8,695 bases of DNA from positions 1 to 8,695 of the forward strand of contig JAEWML010000055.1 in the NCBI GenBank assembly GCA_023393155.1, written 5' to 3'. Within the stretch, counting starts at the first letter, position 1. The number at the start of each line of letters is the position of its first letter. The stretch comes from Bacillota bacterium (GTDB lineage Bacteria > Bacillota > Clostridia > Oscillospirales > Oscillospiraceae). The position numbers were made by a program, and so were the translations under genes. The notes below the pieces were generated by a model, which saw only the letters and a program-made list of their open reading frames with translations, was not told the DNA's origin and searched no databases. Below are positions 6,103 through 8,695 of the stretch, piece by piece.

Positions 6103-7506
6103 TTATACACTTCCAACAAGATTCGTGTAGCCGCTTAAAAATCGGTCCACCTCCGCAGCCACCGTGCGCCCCTCCGCGATGGCCCAGACCACCAGCGACG
6201 CGCCCCGGCGCATATCCCCGGCGATGAAGACCTTTTCCGCGTTTGTGGAAAAACGGCGGGTATCTTTGAAAACAGCGTCGCTCTTTTCCACGCCGAAGGC
6301 GGAACAGACGGCTTCCACACAGCCGGAAAAGCCGGTGGCTCCAATCAAAAGTCCGCAGGGGAGCGTGTCGCCCTGCGTGGTGACGACGGCGGTCAGCGCC
6401 CCGTCCTCTCCGGACACAAAGCTTTGGACCTGCGTGCCGAAGCGCCGGGGGTCCGCCCCGAACACCGCGGCGGCTTCCTCGTGGGCATAGTCCGCCGGAA
6501 GACTGCCGTCGGCGGAAAGATAGTCCTCCTTAGAGCGGCGCACCAACTGGACGACAGATTTGCAGCCCTGCCGCAGGGCGGTGGCCACGCAGTCGGAGGC
6601 GGTGTCGCCCGTACCGATGACCACCACGTCCTTGCCGCTTGCCAACGAGCTTTCGGGAATTTCCAGCTCAAACGCCTGCCGCTCCACGGCGGCTTTTAAA
6701 TACTCGGTGCCGTAGAGCACCCCGGCAATGCCCGCCGCATCAAGACCCAGCGGACGGGGCTGCTCGGCTCCGCAGCAGAGAATCACCGCGTCGTACTCCT
6801 CTGTGAGCCGCCGGGCAGTCTCGGGCTTTGCCGCGTCCACGCCGGTGACAAAGGACACGCCCTCGTCGGTCATCAGGCTGACGCGCCGCAGCACCACGGA
6901 CTTGGGCAGCTTCATGTTAGGGATGCCATAGGTTAAAAGTCCGCCGGGCTGGGCTTCCCGCTCGATGACGGTGACGGAATGGCCCCGGTGATTCAGCTGG
7001 TCCGCCGCGGCCAGCCCCGCCGGGCCGGAGCCCACCACGGCAATTTTCTTCCCGGACCACTGGGGCGGGCGGCGGCGCTTCATGCCGCCGGAGGTGAACG
7101 CGTCCTCAATCACACACAGCTCGTTGTCCCGGATGGTCACCGCGTCGCCGTACAGCCCGCAGATACACGCGTCCTCACAGGGGGCGGGGCAGACCCGCCC
7201 GGTAAATTCGGGAAAGTTGTTGGTTTTGAGAAGGCGGCTCAGGGCGTGGCTCCGGTTTCCGGACCAAAGCATGTCGTTCCACTCCGGAATCAGGTTGTGA
7301 AGGGGGCAGCCGAAGACCTCCCCTTCGTAGAGCATCCCCGCCTGACAGTAAGGCGTGCCGCAGTTCATGCACCGCCCGCCCTGCCGGGCGCGGACGCCGT
7401 CGGGCTGGGGGAGATGGAATTCGGCCCAGTCCTCCAGCCGCTCCAGGGGAGGGCGCTGAGAATCGTTCTGACGGGTATAGTCCAAGAATCCGGTAATTTT
7501 ACCCAT
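6103..7506 (-). CDS. gltD: glutamate synthase (NADPH) small subunit GltD
   Basis: Electron-input subunit of glutamate synthase: takes hydride from NAD(P)H to FAD and passes electrons through Fe-S clusters to GltB, which makes two glutamates from glutamine and 2-oxoglutarate. The 467-residue length is normal (E. coli 472). The N-terminal Fe-S domain has C46, C49, C54 and C67 (CMNCGTPYC ... GCPLHNLIPEWND), with the longer C54-C67 spacing common in Clostridia, then C106, C110, C114. The FAD motif is GSGPAG (159-164), the NAD(P)H motif GTGDTA (298-303), and the C-terminal FAD contact FIAGDMRRGASLVVWAI (427-443). The ATG at 7506 has GGGAG (7514-7518) 7 bases away, overlapping the gltB stop region. 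An in-frame start at 7551 would add 15 residues unlike the family and overlap gltB, so it is rejected. It follows gltB by 13 bases, so the two are co-transcribed and probably coupled. Confidence 0.95.
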   Translation of the reverse strand: MGKITGFLDYTRQNDSQRPPLERLEDWAEFHLPQPDGVRARQGGRCMNCGTPYCQAGMLYEGEVFGCPLHNLIPEWNDMLWSGNRSHALSRLLKTNNFPEFTGRVCPAPCEDACICGLYGDAVTIRDNELCVIEDAFTSGGMKRRRPPQWSGKKIAVVGSGPAGLAAADQLNHRGHSVTVIEREAQPGGLLTYGIPNMKLPKSVVLRRVSLMTDEGVSFVTGVDAAKPETARRLTEEYDAVILCCGAEQPRPLGLDAAGIAGVLYGTEYLKAAVERQAFELEIPESSLASGKDVVVIGTGDTASDCVATALRQGCKSVVQLVRRSKEDYLSADGSLPADYAHEEAAAVFGADPRRFGTQVQSFVSGEDGALTAVVTTQGDTLPCGLLIGATGFSGCVEAVCSAFGVEKSDAVFKDTRRFSTNAEKVFIAGDMRRGASLVVWAIAEGRTVAAEVDRFLSGYTNLVGSV

Positions 7507-7511
7507 ATGTA

Positions 7512-7520
7512 GTCTCCCTT
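7512..7520 (-). promoter_or_regulatory. gltD ribosome binding site at the gltB stop
   Basis: The - strand reads TGAAGGGAGAC before the gltD ATG: the last A of the gltB stop TGA (7522-7520) begins the AAGGGAG site. Ribosomes ending gltB would therefore be placed to start gltD, which supports the 7506 start and balanced subunit synthesis. Confidence 0.7.
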
Positions 7521-8695
7521 CATGCCTGCGTCCGGGCGTAGAACGCCTCAATTTCCGCCTGCTGGCGGCTCATGCCCTTTTCCTCCCGCTGGGCGATGGC
7601 CCGGAGCATCCGGTCATAGTCGATGGGCATGACCTTCTTGAAGCAGGGAATATAGGACTGGAATGCCGCCAGAATCTTCTTGCCCCGGGGGGAGCCGGTG
7701 GCGGCAACGTGCTCCTCAATGAGGGCGCGTAACTCCTGAATGTCGTGGGGTTCGGTCAGCGTGTCCGTCAGCACCTGCTCCTTATTCAGACGCAGGTACA
7801 AATCGTGCTTTTCGTCCAGCACATAGGCCACGCCGCCGGACATGCCCGCCGCGAAATTTTTCCCGGTGGGGCCGAGAATGACCACCCTTCCCCCGGTCAT
7901 GTATTCGCAGCCGTGGTCGCCCACGCCCTCAACCACCGCCACGGCGCCGGAATTGCGCACGCAGAACCGCTCGCCCGCCATGCCGTTGATAAACGCCCGG
8001 CCCGCCGTGGCCCCGTAAAGGGCCACGTTGCCCACAATCACGTTTTCACCGGGCTTGAAAACGCTGCTTTTAGGGGGATAGAGAATCAGCTTTCCGCCGG
8101 AAAGGCCCTTTCCGAAGCCGTCGTTGCAGTCGCCCTCCAGCGTCAGGGTCAGCCCCGTGGGGATAAACGCGCCGAAGGACTGCCCGCCGCCGCCGCGGCA
8201 GGTGACGACATAGCTGTCGTCCGGCAGGGAATTGCCGCACCGGCGGGTAATCTCAGAGCCGAAGAGTACGCCGAAGGCCCGGTCGGTGGACGACACGTTT
8301 ACTTCCAGCCGTCCGCCGCGCTTCCCCTTCAGGGATTTTCCCAGCTTTTCCATCAGGATGCGCATGTCCGCCGTCTTTTCAAGGCCGAAGTCATACACGT
8401 CCTCCGGGTCAAAATGGGGAACGCGTTCGCCGGTGGGATTGCCCAGCAGTCCGCCCAGCTCCAAAGCTTCCGCCCGGAGGGTGACCAGCTTTTCCCGGAC
8501 CCGCAGAAGGTCGCTGCGTCCCACCAGTTCGTCCACGGTGCGCACGCCAAGCCGGGCCATCAGCTCTCGCAGCTCCCGGGCCACAAAGTACATGAAGTTA
8601 ATTACATATTCCGGCTTTCCGGAAAAGCGCTTGCGCAGGACGGGATTCTGGGTGGCGATGCCCGCGGGGCAGGTGTCCAGATTGCACACCCGCAT
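7520..8695 (-). CDS. gltB: glutamate synthase large subunit GltB, C-terminal part (5' end beyond window)
   Basis: Catalytic subunit of glutamate synthase. The frame is open to the right window edge, and only the last 391 of about 1500 residues are seen; the ATG at 8695 is an internal methionine. The sequence begins MRVCNLDTCPAGIATQ, the end of the family's C-X5-C-X4-C motif for the 3Fe-4S cluster; the second and third cysteines (C4, C9) are present and the first should lie just outside. After a helical linker comes the right-handed beta-helix domain with glycine-rich turns (GLSGGKLILYPP, GNVALYGATAGRAFINGMAGERF, GDHGCEYMTGGRVVILG, NFAAGMSGGVAYVLDE at roughly residues 195-295). The tail QAEIEAFYARTQA is typical. 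The glutaminase and FMN-binding synthase domains and the promoter are off the window. First gene of the visible gltB-gltD unit; nothing odd in the visible part. Confidence 0.95.
   Translation of the reverse strand: MRVCNLDTCPAGIATQNPVLRKRFSGKPEYVINFMYFVARELRELMARLGVRTVDELVGRSDLLRVREKLVTLRAEALELGGLLGNPTGERVPHFDPEDVYDFGLEKTADMRILMEKLGKSLKGKRGGRLEVNVSSTDRAFGVLFGSEITRRCGNSLPDDSYVVTCRGGGGQSFGAFIPTGLTLTLEGDCNDGFGKGLSGGKLILYPPKSSVFKPGENVIVGNVALYGATAGRAFINGMAGERFCVRNSGAVAVVEGVGDHGCEYMTGGRVVILGPTGKNFAAGMSGGVAYVLDEKHDLYLRLNKEQVLTDTLTEPHDIQELRALIEEHVAATGSPRGKKILAAFQSYIPCFKKVMPIDYDRMLRAIAQREEKGMSRQQAEIEAFYARTQA

Noticed and set aside
7507..7551. Upstream start for gltD adding 15 residues
   Set aside because: The extension is Arg-rich and unlike GltD N-termini, overlaps the gltB 3' end, and has no ribosome binding site as good as the one before 7506.
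1..8695. CRISPR array, phage, transposon, toxin-antitoxin or novel defence system
   Set aside because: No repeated spacer structure, transposase, integrase or small two-gene module is visible; all long frames on the coding strands are core metabolism or transport genes.

Overview
The window reads as an ordinary chromosomal segment of a GC-rich anaerobic Firmicute, most likely a Clostridia/Oscillospiraceae-type gut bacterium. The grounds are the short clostridial form of DapB, the acetylase (DapH) branch of the lysine/diaminopimelate pathway, a clostridial spacing of cysteines in GltD, strong AGGAGG-like ribosome binding sites, and AT-rich regulatory gaps between GC-rich genes. The taxon is an inference; no rRNA or other marker is present. 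There are no tRNAs, insertion sequences, CRISPR arrays or phage genes.

Left part (1-2352, + strand): a lysine/meso-diaminopimelate operon, dapA (5' end cut by the window edge), dapB (overlapping dapA by 4 bases) and dapH. Together they take aspartate semialdehyde and pyruvate to dihydrodipicolinate, reduce it to tetrahydrodipicolinate and N-acetylate it. A perfect 17-bp palindrome after dapH probably ends the operon.

Middle (2353-4166): putP, a sodium/proline symporter gene with its own extended -10 promoter, followed by a small hairpin with a T-run and then a longer hairpin shared with the convergent gene on the other strand.

Right part (4167-8695, - strand): a nitrogen-assimilation block transcribed right to left: gltB (only its C-terminal third; the rest lies past the right edge), gltD, and an ammonium transporter fused at its C-terminus to a complete P-II (GlnK-like) domain. 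GltBD makes glutamate from glutamine and 2-oxoglutarate, while the Amt-PII protein admits ammonium and carries its own regulator.

The two points most worth a second look are both in the amt gene. First, the fused P-II domain has methionine where the uridylylated Tyr51 of enteric P-II proteins lies, yet keeps the T-loop arginine that plugs AmtB. Second, a strong intrinsic terminator sits only about 32 bases upstream of the amt start codon, downstream of the only good promoter candidate, so amt must be expressed by readthrough or by regulated attenuation. Apart from this I see no undescribed multi-gene system. No gene-free stretch exceeds 300 bases; the longest is the 178-base gltD-amt gap.
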